From assembly GCA_002746645.1 (NCBI GenBank), contig PDPU01000037.1:1-62738 (forward strand): a stretch of DNA of 62,738 bases. The letters run 5' to 3'. The position numbers and the translations under genes were made by a program. A model generated the notes under the pieces. The model ran no database searches, was not told the DNA's origin, and worked only from the letters and a program-made list of their open reading frames with translations. The DNA comes from Gammaproteobacteria bacterium (GTDB lineage Bacteria > Pseudomonadota > Gammaproteobacteria > Granulosicoccales > Granulosicoccaceae). Positions 18,102-29,746 of the stretch are shown one piece after another; position 1 is the first letter of the stretch; each line of letters starts with the position of its first letter.

Positions 18102-18812
18102 TTGCGAACCATCGTCTACGTCGATGGCTTCAACTTCTACTACGGCTGTCTCAAGCGACCTGATCAGCGACACCTACGATGGCTTGATCTGGAGTCACTT
18201 TGTTCGTTCATATGCCGTGAGAACAACCCGAAGTCGGAAATCGTGTCCGTCAAGTTCTTCACAGCCCCCATCACCTCCAAACTTTCTGCACGTGGCGAAG
18301 CATCCCACAATGACCAGCAGAACTACTGGCGCGCTCTGGAAGGACACTGTCCTCATCTGGAAATCATCGAAGGCAGTTTTTACCTCGCTCAAGGTGAGTT
18401 ACATGAGCGCATTGACGGGCGTTCGGATATCGATTTCAACAAAGCAAAGATCAAGGTGTGGCGTCCAGAGGAAAAGCAAACGGACGTGAATATTGCTCTT
18501 CACATGATGACCGATGCTTTCGACCGCAAGTGTAATCAACAGGTTCTGGTTAGTAACGACAGCGATTGCACACCTGTACTGCAAACAATCGGTACAAGAT
18601 TCGAGAATATTCGCCTCGGTGTCATCGCACCAATTCTGGAAGGTTCTCAAAAACGCAGACCCAGCAGTAGTTTATCCGACGCAGCCCATTGGTCCCGGCG
18701 TGTAATTCGTCAAGATGAACTTGAAGCACATCAGCTTCCGGACAATGTCACAGTCGTCAAAAAGAAGACAAGAATTCGGAAACGTCCTTCCTACTGGAGT
18801 CGTACTGATTGA
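18102..18812 (+). CDS. NYN-domain protein (PIN-like ribonuclease family)
   Basis: A 236-residue protein with the NYN fold: TIVYVDGFNFYYG (first catalytic Asp at residue 8), an internal EKQTDVNIALHMMTDAF, and VLVSNDSDCTPVLQ, giving the set of acidic residues that bind metal in PIN/NYN nucleases. A basic tail (KKKTRIRKRPSYW) may bind RNA. I chose the TTG at 18102: it has an AAAAGGA ribosome-binding site about ten bases upstream and begins right at the domain. An ATG at 17991 is in frame, but it would sit at or before the predicted transcription start and would translate through the hairpins. LabA/NYN proteins act in RNA decay, regulation or defence; the specific role is unknown. Confidence 0.85.
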   Translation: MRTIVYVDGFNFYYGCLKRPDQRHLRWLDLESLCSFICRENNPKSEIVSVKFFTAPITSKLSARGEASHNDQQNYWRALEGHCPHLEIIEGSFYLAQGELHERIDGRSDIDFNKAKIKVWRPEEKQTDVNIALHMMTDAFDRKCNQQVLVSNDSDCTPVLQTIGTRFENIRLGVIAPILEGSQKRRPSSSLSDAAHWSRRVIRQDELEAHQLPDNVTVVKKKTRIRKRPSYWSRTD

Positions 18813-19185
18813 ATTCTTCGGATGCGGTGAAGATGATGCTTTGACAAGCCACAATCGACACAGACGCAACTCCTGTGGCTCGTCCGCTCCACGTTCCTGC
18901 GGGGAAGCTGGTGTGTGGTTGCGGTGACTGCAAGCTGCGGGACATCGAACACGAAGAGGTTCAACGTGGTGCCGCCCTTGACGTGGTGTGCCCTTCAGGC
19001 CACCTCACCCCAACGCTGCTCAAGCACGCGTTCGGACGCGATCATGTTCCACGGACGCACGAGACGCCCGGACTCTCGCGATGAGTCGAGGCACGCCCTC
19101 CAGTCCCGCCATGTCCCACCAGGAGCCGGGCGCCGCGGTGAAGTCATTGCGCTCGGCGAGGACGCCACCCAGGCAGCCTGCAAGA
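18813..19185. other. Intergenic region after the NYN gene
   Basis: About 370 nt with no recognised gene. It contains the second copy of the 33-bp direct repeat (18876-18908). A minus-strand frame (19219-18995) contains WNMIASERVLEQRWGEVA and could be a gene fragment, but I cannot match it to a family and give it no call. Confidence 0.4.
18876..18908 (+). repeat. 33-bp dispersed direct repeat, copy 2
   Basis: Partner of 17777-17809, same orientation, 1,099 bp further on, with three T/C differences at 3-bp spacing. See copy 1. Confidence 0.85.
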
Positions 19186-19815
19186 TCAGACTTCCTTGAT
19201 CGTCGACATCAGCAGCCACACGCCCATGGCTCCGAACAATGCGGCGAACAGAATCTCGAAAGGCATTTTCGACCGCAGGTAGACACTTCTGGCAGCGGGG
19301 CTGGAAAACATCACGGCATAGCCCAGAAAAACAAATGCTCCAAGCACCCCGACAGACGCAACCACGGAAAAAAGCTCGAAAACCCCAGCGTCAGAAGGCA
19401 CGCCAGCGGAATAAAGCGTGGTAAAGAATATCATGGCCTTGGGATTTCCAAGGTGGATCAAGAGTCCTTTGAGATAGTTTTTTCCGGGCGTGGAATATTC
19501 GATTTCCGGAAGCGTCAGGCTCGTGCAACTGGCGGCGGATCTGGCCGACACGAAAGCCAGATACACAAGGTAACCCGCCCCGCCCAACTTCACTGAATTG
19601 ATGAGCCACGCGTTGCCTTGAATGATCGCCGCCAGGCCAAACGCAGCTGATACGGACCAGATCAAGGCACCCGTCCATATGCCCAGTGCCAAGGCAAGCC
19701 CTGCCAGGCGCCCACTACTCATGGAGACGCTGGCAATGGCGAGAGTGGCCGGTCCCGGGCTTGCAACAACGGCCAGAGCCGATCCCAGGATGAGAGCGTA
19801 GTTGACATCCGCCAT
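19186..19815 (-). CDS. LysE/RhtB-family amino-acid exporter
   Basis: A 209-residue inner-membrane protein with six predicted helices. It carries the family hallmark near the N-terminus (ALAVVASPGPATLAI) and the central LIHLGNPKAMIFFTTL block. LysE/RhtB proteins export amino acids and related small molecules using the membrane potential. Length is normal (about 205). The ATG at 19815 directly precedes the first helix. It is divergent from the FGE-like lipoprotein gene, so 19816-19974 should hold both promoters. Substrate not predictable. Confidence 0.93.
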   Translation of the reverse strand: MADVNYALILGSALAVVASPGPATLAIASVSMSSGRLAGLALALGIWTGALIWSVSAAFGLAAIIQGNAWLINSVKLGGAGYLVYLAFVSARSAASCTSLTLPEIEYSTPGKNYLKGLLIHLGNPKAMIFFTTLYSAGVPSDAGVFELFSVVASVGVLGAFVFLGYAVMFSSPAARSVYLRSKMPFEILFAALFGAMGVWLLMSTIKEV

Positions 19816-19974
19816 TCACCAGAACCTTGTACGAGTCATCACCCCACGTCATCGCATTCGGATCGAGGCGGTGCTGCAGGCGTTCTTCATGCTCCTGATG
19901 CACCACTTCTCCTGACACACCACGATCAGACCTGCGCTTGTCCGGTCAGGATACACCTTGTATGGTATGCACCG

Positions 19975-21150
19975 ATGAGAAACTCGACCGCTCCAGTCCT
20001 GACGTTCGGCCTTGTCCTGTCGCTGCTCGTCGCGAGCGGATGCAGCAACGGAGACGATGATTCCACAGGCGGCGTGAACAATGGCTCCGAGGGCGCTGTC
20101 AATGGGGTCCGCGGGGAGCGCGTTGCGGATCTGCGAAGCATGGAAGACGAACTCGCTTACGTCAGACGATTCGCCGATTCCGTATCGATGAATGACGCCG
20201 GTCACTGGGAGGCGACCTTCGAGAACGGCATCGTGATGATTTACGTGCCGAGTGGTGAGTTCACGATGGGCAACGACGCGCTGACCGAGGACGTGGTTAC
20301 CGGTGCCGCTCCGGCCGCGCCCGCGCACGGCGTGACGCTGACGCACTACTGGATCGCGAAGACACCGGTCACCCGAGGACAATTCCGCGCATTTGTCGCG
20401 GCAACGGGTTACTACATCACCAGCGTCGAACGCGACGGTGCGGATGGGTGCTTTGTCTACGACTTCGACGAACACGGGTTCATCCCGACCCGGGGCTACA
20501 CATGGCGGAATGCGTTCGAACACGTCACGGAAAGGCACCCGTCGGTCGTGATCACGGACGAGCACCCGGTCAACAGCGTGAGCTGGGACGATGCAACTGC
20601 CTTCGCAAACTGGTTCGCCGGCGAGACAGAGCTTCCGTTTCGGTTGCCTACGGAAGCTCAATGGGAGTACGCCGCACGCGGTGACGACGGACGCCCGTAC
20701 CCGTGGGGGACTGCAGCGCCGGACGGCACGCTGGCGAACTACGCGGACGACTCCTTCGACGCCGTCTTCCCGGAAACCGGGCAGTCCATCGTGCACCATG
20801 GCGTGGACGACGGATACGCCGCGACCAGCCCGGTCGGTTCCTACCCCGCCGGGGCATCACCGGTAGGCGCGCTCGACATGGCGGGCAACGTGACCGAGTG
20901 GGTGTACGACTACCTGGATGACTTCGACGCAAGTGGTTCCGCGTTGACCGATCCGCTCGGCCCGGTACGCGGCGATGTGCGCGCAGCGAAAGCCGGTTTC
21001 TGGGCCGGCTCGGCAGGCCGGTTCGGTCAGACGCCGAACGAAATCGTGGACGGACACAACATTCGTGCAGACGGGCGTCAGGGCGACGAACCGGTGAGTG
21101 CCGATGACCATCTCGGTTTTCGTCTGGCGATCGGCTACATCGTCAGATGA
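19975..21150 (+). CDS. Formylglycine-generating-enzyme-like lipoprotein
   Basis: A 391-residue protein with a lipoprotein signal peptide (LSLLVASGC, cleaved before Cys23) and a Ser/Gly/Asp-rich spacer. A C-type-lectin-like FGE/SUMF1 domain follows: VPSGEFTMGND, WIAKTPVTRGQFRAFV, HPVNSVSWDDATAFANW, RLPTEAQWEYAARG, GALDMAGNVTEW and LGFRLA. I see no paired catalytic cysteines in the C-terminal part, so it is probably not a true sulfatase activator but a relative of unknown role at the membrane. There is no ribosome-binding site. A candidate promoter (TTGTCC, 17 bp, TATGGT at 19961-19966) would start the mRNA almost at the ATG, hinting at leaderless translation. Confidence 0.88.
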   Translation: MRNSTAPVLTFGLVLSLLVASGCSNGDDDSTGGVNNGSEGAVNGVRGERVADLRSMEDELAYVRRFADSVSMNDAGHWEATFENGIVMIYVPSGEFTMGNDALTEDVVTGAAPAAPAHGVTLTHYWIAKTPVTRGQFRAFVAATGYYITSVERDGADGCFVYDFDEHGFIPTRGYTWRNAFEHVTERHPSVVITDEHPVNSVSWDDATAFANWFAGETELPFRLPTEAQWEYAARGDDGRPYPWGTAAPDGTLANYADDSFDAVFPETGQSIVHHGVDDGYAATSPVGSYPAGASPVGALDMAGNVTEWVYDYLDDFDASGSALTDPLGPVRGDVRAAKAGFWAGSAGRFGQTPNEIVDGHNIRADGRQGDEPVSADDHLGFRLAIGYIVR

Positions 21151-21243
21151 CGTTGATCTGAATCTCGCCATGTTCCGATGGATCAACATGGGAAACGCAA
21201 CGCCGTTATCGATTCATCCAAGTGCGTCACAGGGAAACCGACA

Positions 21244-22212
21244 ATGAAATTCGCCAGGGAACTGATTCATCTCGCTTCCAGAGCCCCTTCAGGGCACAAC
21301 AGTCAGCCATGGAAATTCAGGATCAGGGACAACACCATTGAAATACATCCTGATTTCGACTGTGCGCTGCCGGTCGTGGACCCGGACAACCGGGAGCTGT
21401 ACATCTCATTGGGCTGCGCCGCCGGAAACATCGGCGTTGCGGCGTCGCGTTTTCGCTACCGACACCATCTGAGCATCGAACAGGACCCGGGCGGAACCCA
21501 CTATCTGGCCATCGAACTCATGGAATCGGATTCGATCGACGCAGACCCGCTGTTTCACTGGATCGAGAAGCGACAGACGAACAGAACCGTATACAACGGC
21601 ACGTCGATGGATGACGAAACCCTGAAGCAGCTCGAGAGCATCACCCGGGAAAGCGGCACCAGCGTGCATTTCCTTCGGAACGGCGAACCGGATTTCATGA
21701 CCGTCCGCGAGCTCATACTCGAAGGCAACGAACGGCAGATGAATGACCCTGCGTTCAAGAACGAACTGCTGTCGTGGATCAGATTCAACCGCCGAGAAAC
21801 GGCGCGCCTTCGCAACGGACTGACCTACGAAACCATGGGCTCACCGCCGACGCCACGGTTCATCGGCAAGGCCATTGTCGGACAGTTCCTGAAACCGGCA
21901 AGACAGAACGCCTCGGACATCCGGAAAATCGATTCGTCGTCGCATCTGGTGCTGTTGACCACCGCACCGAACGACATTCCCCAGTGGATCCTGACGGGCA
22001 TGACGCTTCAGAAACTGCTCCTGAAGCTGACGGAATGCGGATTGGCCTGCGCCTGGCTGAACCCGCCCTGCGAACTGGAATCGCTTTCGGCGGAACTGAG
22101 AAGCAGGCTCCCGGCCGTTGACGACGAGTATCCGATGATCATATTGAGAATCGGCTATGCGGACAGCGTGCCGTTTTCGCCACGAAAGGACATCGACGAC
22201 ATCATGGAATGA
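21244..22212 (+). CDS. Acg-family FMN-binding nitroreductase-like protein
   Basis: A 322-residue protein of the nitroreductase superfamily. It begins with the flavin-contacting block LASRAPSGHNSQPWKFRI and continues with DPDNRELYISLGCAAGN, IEKRQTNRTVYNG and SHLVLLTTAP. The C-terminal half (LTGMTLQKLLLKLTECGLACAWLNPPCE) resembles the Acg subgroup, in which two nitroreductase units are fused and the protein may store flavin rather than reduce substrate. I chose the ATG at 21244 for its AGGGA ribosome-binding site; the in-frame ATG at 21178 has none. It follows the FGE-like gene on the same strand by 93 nt. Confidence 0.9.
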   Translation: MKFARELIHLASRAPSGHNSQPWKFRIRDNTIEIHPDFDCALPVVDPDNRELYISLGCAAGNIGVAASRFRYRHHLSIEQDPGGTHYLAIELMESDSIDADPLFHWIEKRQTNRTVYNGTSMDDETLKQLESITRESGTSVHFLRNGEPDFMTVRELILEGNERQMNDPAFKNELLSWIRFNRRETARLRNGLTYETMGSPPTPRFIGKAIVGQFLKPARQNASDIRKIDSSSHLVLLTTAPNDIPQWILTGMTLQKLLLKLTECGLACAWLNPPCELESLSAELRSRLPAVDDEYPMIILRIGYADSVPFSPRKDIDDIME

Positions 22213-22353
22213 CGGCGACTGGCGTCGAAGCACCGACGATGTGAGCCGATGCCCTGCAACGGTGCCGCGTGCGGTTTCGGCACGGGTTGTGAAAGGTGTT
22301 GACTGACGGGCCACCACTCATCGAATCGACATCCTTCTTCATCGACATCCGAC

Positions 22354-23199
22354 ATGAACCAGCAATCCTCTCTCGTCAAGCTCATCAACGCCAGACTGGA
22401 TACCGGTGCGGTCGAACTACCCGTGATCGACGACATCGCGCTGCGCATCCATCGCGGTGTCGGCGCGGACGAACTCGATGCCGACGGCATTGCGCGCATA
22501 CTCGAGGAAGACCCGGTGCTCGTGACCGAGGTGCTGCGAATGGCGAATTCGAGCTTCTTCGCGGGACTCGAAGAAGTGCGCAGTCTGCGCGATGCCACGG
22601 TCAGAATGGGCCTGAAGCAGGTGGCGTCGATCGTCATGTCGGTGAGTCAGAAGCGCCTCTACAGCGCATCGAGAGGCCCTTTCAGGGTACGCATGCAGGA
22701 ACTGCATCAGCACGTTACCGCGTGTTCCGTTGCCGCCCGCTGGATCGTCAGGCGCGCAGCTCAGGCTCCCCTGGCCGAGGAGGCCTTCGTCGCCGGCATG
22801 CTGCACGATGTGGGCAAGCTGTCGCTGCTGCGCATCATCGAGGATCTGCAACGGAAAATGACCGCGCCGTTGTCGGACGAACTGATCGATGCGACGATCG
22901 ACGAACTGTATTGCGAACACGGCGCGGCGGTGCTGGCGCTCTGGAATCTGCCCGAGCTGTATCAGAGCGTCATTCGCTCGCAGGCAGACGAACAGCCGGA
23001 TGAAACGAACGTCGTGCTGATGGCGGTGCGCCTTGCGGACAAGGCCTGCGCCGTCAAGGGATTGTCGGACAGGCCCGATGCCACCATGGATCTCGACAAC
23101 TGTATCGAGGCGATGGCCCTCGGGCTCGACGAGAACGACATCGCCGAACTGCTGGCGTCGCTCGACGAGATGACGAGCGGTCTGGACGCGGCGGCGTGA
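22354..23199 (+). CDS. HDOD-domain signalling protein
   Basis: A 281-residue protein with an HDOD domain from about residue 20 to 215. It shows LPVIDDIALRIH, ILEEDPVLVTEVLRMANSSFF, SLRDATVRMGLKQVASIVMS and GMLHDVGKLSLL. The HD pair in LHDVGK is kept, although HDOD proteins usually lack phosphodiesterase activity and act as signalling or scaffold modules, often in cyclic di-GMP or stress pathways. No attached receiver or GGDEF domain is present. It stands alone, convergent with the secreted repeat protein gene. Confidence 0.9.
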   Translation: MNQQSSLVKLINARLDTGAVELPVIDDIALRIHRGVGADELDADGIARILEEDPVLVTEVLRMANSSFFAGLEEVRSLRDATVRMGLKQVASIVMSVSQKRLYSASRGPFRVRMQELHQHVTACSVAARWIVRRAAQAPLAEEAFVAGMLHDVGKLSLLRIIEDLQRKMTAPLSDELIDATIDELYCEHGAAVLALWNLPELYQSVIRSQADEQPDETNVVLMAVRLADKACAVKGLSDRPDATMDLDNCIEAMALGLDENDIAELLASLDEMTSGLDAAA

Positions 23200-23245
23200 C
23201 CGGCCGCGTCCAAGACTCGTTGCAGCATGAGCGCTACCGTCTCGC

Positions 23246-24916
23246 TCACCAGTTGTTCGAGAACTCGAACTGCTCCCCGTTGATCAAGGTGATCGTTGCC
23301 TTTGCACCGTTGTCATGCAGGAGTTGCACCTGAATGGCATCGTCTGCGGCTTTCGATGGCGTTAACGTGAGCAACGACCCGGCACTGTCACGCACTTTCA
23401 TGACGTGACAGCCGTTACCGAACTGGGCGATGCCATCGGCGTTGCATGACCCTGATTCGACCTTGAGTGTGTGCAGAGAACCGATATCCAGAGCATCGAT
23501 ACTGATTCCACTGCAGTCCCGATCCGGAGGCGTCGCATTGGGTGAGTCCGCGTAACAGCGATCGTATCCACTGAGCGTGAAATCGATGGCTCCGTCACGG
23601 GTTTCGGTATAGCGAGCAATGCGAGAAGCGTGAGTTTCGGCATTTTCCCACTTGCGCACCACTCCTGCGCTGTCCATTTCGAAGGTCGTGGCTTCGATGT
23701 TCGAGTCATGCTTGTCAGCGCTCCACACAACATCCGCGTTGTAGAGCACCTTGTCCAGCCGACAGTCCTCGGCGTTGATCTGGCGAAGGGCGCTCTCATC
23801 AACCGATCTCATGTACTGCACGCTTCCCGACTCGGGGGGCTCGCATGACATGGAAAGCTCGGTTTCGCTTGTTTCTGCGTCGAACTGTTTGTACAACGCC
23901 CAGACTCCATCCTCCAGCGTCGTCACGATCTCGTCGCGGTCAAGCCGGCCAAGCACCGTCAGCGTCCGCGCGAGATTGTCGGGCGAGAATGGATCCGTTT
24001 CTTCCTGCCCCGGCGTGACGGCCCATTTCCTGCCGTCGTCATCGAGCATCGGGCCCTGGTTCGGGTCGGGTGATGGCGTCGACGTGTCGATCGACACCGT
24101 TGTGCGCATGCCGGTGTCGTGGTTGATCACGATATAGTCGCCTGCCTCATCCACGGTGCACTGACTGCCGCCGCCACAGACTTCGGAGTAGTCGCTGCTG
24201 CGCTGTACCTGGTACCAGCCGTCATCCGGCCAGCTGATGGTGTAACCGTCGACGACGATCTCGCCGGCCGATTCGCCACCCACCACCACGGGGTTCCAAC
24301 GCTGGCCCGTGGTATGGTTGATGACGATGTAGCGGCCATCGGCTACCTTGCATTCCCGGGTGCCACCGCAGATCTGCTCGTAGGTGCCGGCATCCTGCAC
24401 CTGATACCAGCCATCGTCCGGCCAGCGAATAGTGTTGCCGTCGACGACGATTTCGTCAACCATTTCGTCGCCCACTACCACAGGGTTCCATCGCTCGCCA
24501 GTGGTATGGTTGATGACGATGTAGCGACCATCGGCTACTTCGCATTTCCGGGTGCCGCCGCAGATCTGCTCGTAGGTGTCAGCATCCTGAACCTGATACC
24601 AGCCATCGTCCGGCCAGCGAATGGTGTTGCCGTCGACGATGACGGTATCGGGAGTGCCGTGGTTTTCGCCATCAACGGTTACCTCGACATTTTCCCAACG
24701 CTGACCTGTGGTCAGGTTGATGACGGTGTAGAAGCCGCTTTCCGGTACCTCGCAGGAGCGTCCTCCCTGGCAGATTTCGGTAACCGTACCGGCAATCTGA
24801 ACCTGATACCAGCCATCATCGGGCCACGTGATGACATTGTCTTTGACGCTTGGCTGTGCGACGGCCGTGCCGACCACGGCCATGGACAGCAACAGGGAAA
24901 CACTGGTTTTTGTCAT
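23246..24916 (-). CDS. Secreted protein with four tandem WPDDGWYQVQ domains
   Basis: A 556-residue protein I do not recognise. A signal peptide (LLLSMAVVGTAVAQ) is followed by four copies of a 64-70-residue unit with tryptophans at 31, 101, 165 and 229. Each unit reads WPDDGWYQVQ, then a Cys-containing loop (EICxGGxxxC, probably a disulfide), then YxVINxTTGxRW. Copies 2 and 3 are nearly identical, implying recent duplication. A spacer near 280-330 leads to a C-terminal region of about 225 residues with several cysteines and beta-rich segments. It looks like a periplasmic or surface binding protein with repeated ligand modules. The gene is monocistronic and convergent with the HDOD gene. Confidence 0.75.
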   Translation of the reverse strand: MTKTSVSLLLSMAVVGTAVAQPSVKDNVITWPDDGWYQVQIAGTVTEICQGGRSCEVPESGFYTVINLTTGQRWENVEVTVDGENHGTPDTVIVDGNTIRWPDDGWYQVQDADTYEQICGGTRKCEVADGRYIVINHTTGERWNPVVVGDEMVDEIVVDGNTIRWPDDGWYQVQDAGTYEQICGGTRECKVADGRYIVINHTTGQRWNPVVVGGESAGEIVVDGYTISWPDDGWYQVQRSSDYSEVCGGGSQCTVDEAGDYIVINHDTGMRTTVSIDTSTPSPDPNQGPMLDDDGRKWAVTPGQEETDPFSPDNLARTLTVLGRLDRDEIVTTLEDGVWALYKQFDAETSETELSMSCEPPESGSVQYMRSVDESALRQINAEDCRLDKVLYNADVVWSADKHDSNIEATTFEMDSAGVVRKWENAETHASRIARYTETRDGAIDFTLSGYDRCYADSPNATPPDRDCSGISIDALDIGSLHTLKVESGSCNADGIAQFGNGCHVMKVRDSAGSLLTLTPSKAADDAIQVQLLHDNGAKATITLINGEQFEFSNNW

Positions 24917-25124
24917 GAGTATGAATCTCCTTCGATGGGGACGACAGACGGGGCATCAATCGATGCAGGACGCCGTTTCAGGCCACGGTCGAATAACCGA
25001 CGCGTTACGAACCGTAAATCCAGCCTGGCGGATGTATTGTGACATACTTCACACCGCCTGATCCGACCTTGCATGACCCGACTCGGTCAGGTTTTCCGCC
25101 GGGAGAAAGGGAACTGCAGAAACG

Positions 25125-25152
25125 AAAAAACCGCGAAAATCGCGGTTTTTCC
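25125..25152. terminator. Rho-independent terminator of the atp operon
   Basis: A perfect stem ACCGCGA / TCGCGGT (25130-25146) flanked by runs of A and T. On the minus strand the stem is followed by TTTTTT, 50 nt after the atpC stop. The symmetric A/T flanks mean it can also work in the other direction. Confidence 0.9.
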
Positions 25153-25199
25153 TTCCTGGTTGTCCGTGAAGACACGGAGCTGTCTCGCGGCAATCGGCC

Positions 25200-25631
25200 T
25201 CAGTTCCGATGAATCTTCTTCAGGAATTCCAGTCGTGCCGCTGCCTGCGCAAGTTGCAGCTGCATTTGCGTGTAGTCGATTTCACCATCGCCACTGCTGA
25301 CACCGGCGAGCGCCGCTTCGGCCTCTTCCTTGGCTCTCAGCTCGGCCTGCTCGTCGATGTCATCGGCACGAAGAACGGTGTCGGCGAGGATCGTGACGAT
25401 TCTCGGCAGTACTTCGATCATGCCGCCGGAGACATAGATGTGCAGTTCCTCGGCATCGCCGGGGGTCTGCACCCGAACCTGTCCGGGACCGATGTGGCTG
25501 ATGAAGGCCGAGTGTCGCGGCTTGATGCCGATTTCGCCTTCTTCGGCCGAGGCCACGAGAAACGTGGCATCGCCCGACCAGATCCGCTCTTCGGCGCTGA
25601 CGATCTCGACCTTGAAGGTTGAGTCGCTCAT
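25200..25631 (-). CDS. atpC: ATP synthase F1 epsilon subunit
   Basis: A 143-residue central-stalk subunit that couples rotation to catalysis and inhibits ATP hydrolysis. It has the N-terminal beta-sandwich (FKVEIVSAEERIWSGDATFLVASAEEGEIGIKP within 25520-25620; shorter cue: GEIGIKPRHSAF) and a C-terminal helical hairpin (EAEAALAGVSSG, LEFLKKIHRN). It lies 2 nt after the atpD stop and is the last gene of the operon, before the terminator. Length is normal. Confidence 0.97.
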   Translation of the reverse strand: MSDSTFKVEIVSAEERIWSGDATFLVASAEEGEIGIKPRHSAFISHIGPGQVRVQTPGDAEELHIYVSGGMIEVLPRIVTILADTVLRADDIDEQAELRAKEEAEAALAGVSSGDGEIDYTQMQLQLAQAAARLEFLKKIHRN

Positions 25632-25633
25632 GA

Positions 25634-27981
<2,348 letters not shown>

Positions 27982-28029
27982 GTTTCGCTCCTCAGGTCAC
28001 GGGCAGTCGATGAGAGTTCGACGACACAT

Positions 28030-29571
28030 TTACCAGCTGCCGTTTTCCTTGAAGTCTTCGATGCCCTGCTTGAAGGCCGCCTCGATTTCGTCGTTCCAGT
28101 CACCACTGGCATTGACCTTGTCGAGAAGATCCGGCTGTTTGCTGCGAAAGTGTCCGAGCATGTTGTCTTCGAAACTCACGATCCTGTCCACCTCGACGTC
28201 GTCAAGGTAGCCTTCGTTCGCCGCATACAGCGATATGCCCATCTCGGCGACACTCAGCGGCGAATACTGCTTCTGCTTCATGAGTTCGGTAACACGCTGA
28301 CCACGCTCGAGCTGCTTGCGCGTGGCTTCGTCGAGGTCGGAGGCAAACTGGGCGAAGGCCGCGAGTTCACGGTACTGGGCAAGGGCGAGTCGTACACCAC
28401 CGCCGAGTTTCTTGATGATCTTGGTCTGTGCCGCACCACCGACTCGCGATACCGAAAGACCGGCGTTGATGGCCGGACGGATACCGGCGTTGAAGAGATC
28501 GGTTTCGAGGAAGATCTGACCGTCGGTGATCGAGATGACGTTGGTCGGTACGAAGGCCGATACGTCACCGGCCTGGGTTTCGATGATCGGGAGAGCCGTC
28601 AGCGAACCGGTCTTGCCCTTGACTTCACCGTTCGTGAAGCGCTCGACGTAGTCGGCGTTGACACGCGCGGCGCGCTCGAGCAGACGCGAATGCAGGTAGA
28701 AGACATCACCCGGGTAGGCTTCACGACCCGGCGGTCGACGCAGCAGCAGCGATACCTGGCGGTAGGCCCAGGCCTGCTTGGTGAGATCGTCGTAGACGAT
28801 GAGGGCGTCTTCGCCTCGATCGCGGAAATACTCGCCCATGGCGCAGCCGGCGTAGGGGGCAATGTACTGCATGGAGGCAGAATCGGCGGCACCGGCAGCC
28901 ACGATGATGGTGTGATCCATGGCGCCATGCTCTTCGAGCTTGGAAACGACGTTGGCGATGGTCGACTGCTTCTGACCGACTGCCACGTAAACGCACTTGA
29001 TGCCGGTACCCTTCTGGTTGATGATGGCATCGATGGCAACGGCGGTCTTGCCGGTCTGACGGTCGCCGATGATGAGCTCGCGCTGACCGCGACCGACCGG
29101 TACCATCGCGTCGATGGCCTTGAGGCCGGTCTGCACGGGCTGATCGACCGACTGACGGTCGATGACGCCGGGCGCCACCTTTTCGATCGGCGACGTTTCC
29201 TTCGCGTCGATGTCGCCCTTGCCGTCGATCGGAGTACCGAGCGAGTCAACCACGCGGCCGAGGAGTTCGGGACCGACCGGCACCTCGAGGATACGTCCCG
29301 TGCAACTGACCTTGTCGCCTTCGGAAAGACCGGTGTGATCACCGAGCACCACCGCGCCGACGGAGTCGCGCTCGAGGTTCAGGGCGAGACCGAAAAGGCC
29401 GTTGTCGAAGGACAGCATTTCACCCGACATGGCGTCGTTGAGGCCATGGATGCGCACGATACCGTCGCTCAGGCTGATGATGGTGCCTTCGTTGCGTGCG
29501 TCGGCCGAGGCTTCGAAGCTGCCGATGCGCTGTTTGATCAGTTCACTGATTTCGGATGGGTTCAATTGCAT
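28030..29571 (-). CDS. atpA: ATP synthase F1 alpha subunit
   Basis: A 513-residue non-catalytic nucleotide-binding subunit. It shows [16 protein letters not shown] at the N-terminus, Walker [26 protein letters not shown] and [18 protein letters not shown] (trimmed to family blocks). The open frame runs upstream to 29721, but the ATG at 29571 gives the family's start and normal length; the extra 50 residues lack similarity to anything known. Confidence 0.98.
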   Translation of the reverse strand: MQLNPSEISELIKQRIGSFEASADARNEGTIISLSDGIVRIHGLNDAMSGEMLSFDNGLFGLALNLERDSVGAVVLGDHTGLSEGDKVSCTGRILEVPVGPELLGRVVDSLGTPIDGKGDIDAKETSPIEKVAPGVIDRQSVDQPVQTGLKAIDAMVPVGRGQRELIIGDRQTGKTAVAIDAIINQKGTGIKCVYVAVGQKQSTIANVVSKLEEHGAMDHTIIVAAGAADSASMQYIAPYAGCAMGEYFRDRGEDALIVYDDLTKQAWAYRQVSLLLRRPPGREAYPGDVFYLHSRLLERAARVNADYVERFTNGEVKGKTGSLTALPIIETQAGDVSAFVPTNVISITDGQIFLETDLFNAGIRPAINAGLSVSRVGGAAQTKIIKKLGGGVRLALAQYRELAAFAQFASDLDEATRKQLERGQRVTELMKQKQYSPLSVAEMGISLYAANEGYLDDVEVDRIVSFEDNMLGHFRSKQPDLLDKVNASGDWNDEIEAAFKQGIEDFKENGSW

Positions 29572-29746
29572 GACTTGGATGTCCTCTGAAAACTGGTGCG
29601 CTGTTCCGGCGGCTGCTCCGCTCGGCTCACCACCGACAGTGCGGCAAGCCTTTGCGGGCGCCAGGCCCGAACAAGCTGTGTTCCTGGTGAGTCGCTGCCG
29701 TTCGGCATCGGGCCGAGACAACGATCACCGCGAGCGAAGGTCAGCC
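29572..29746 (-). other. Long atpH-atpA spacer
   Basis: 175 nt of non-coding sequence inside the atp operon, where most bacteria have a few tens of bases. It contains a small inverted repeat (GAACA-AGCTG-TGTTC near 29669-29683) but no clear promoter or terminator. A regulatory role is only a possibility. Confidence 0.4.

Noticed and set aside
17777..18908. The 33-bp repeats as leftover type I-E-like CRISPR repeats
   Set aside because: The GCGGGGAA core is superficially similar, but the copies are 1.1 kb apart with no third copy or spacer periodicity.
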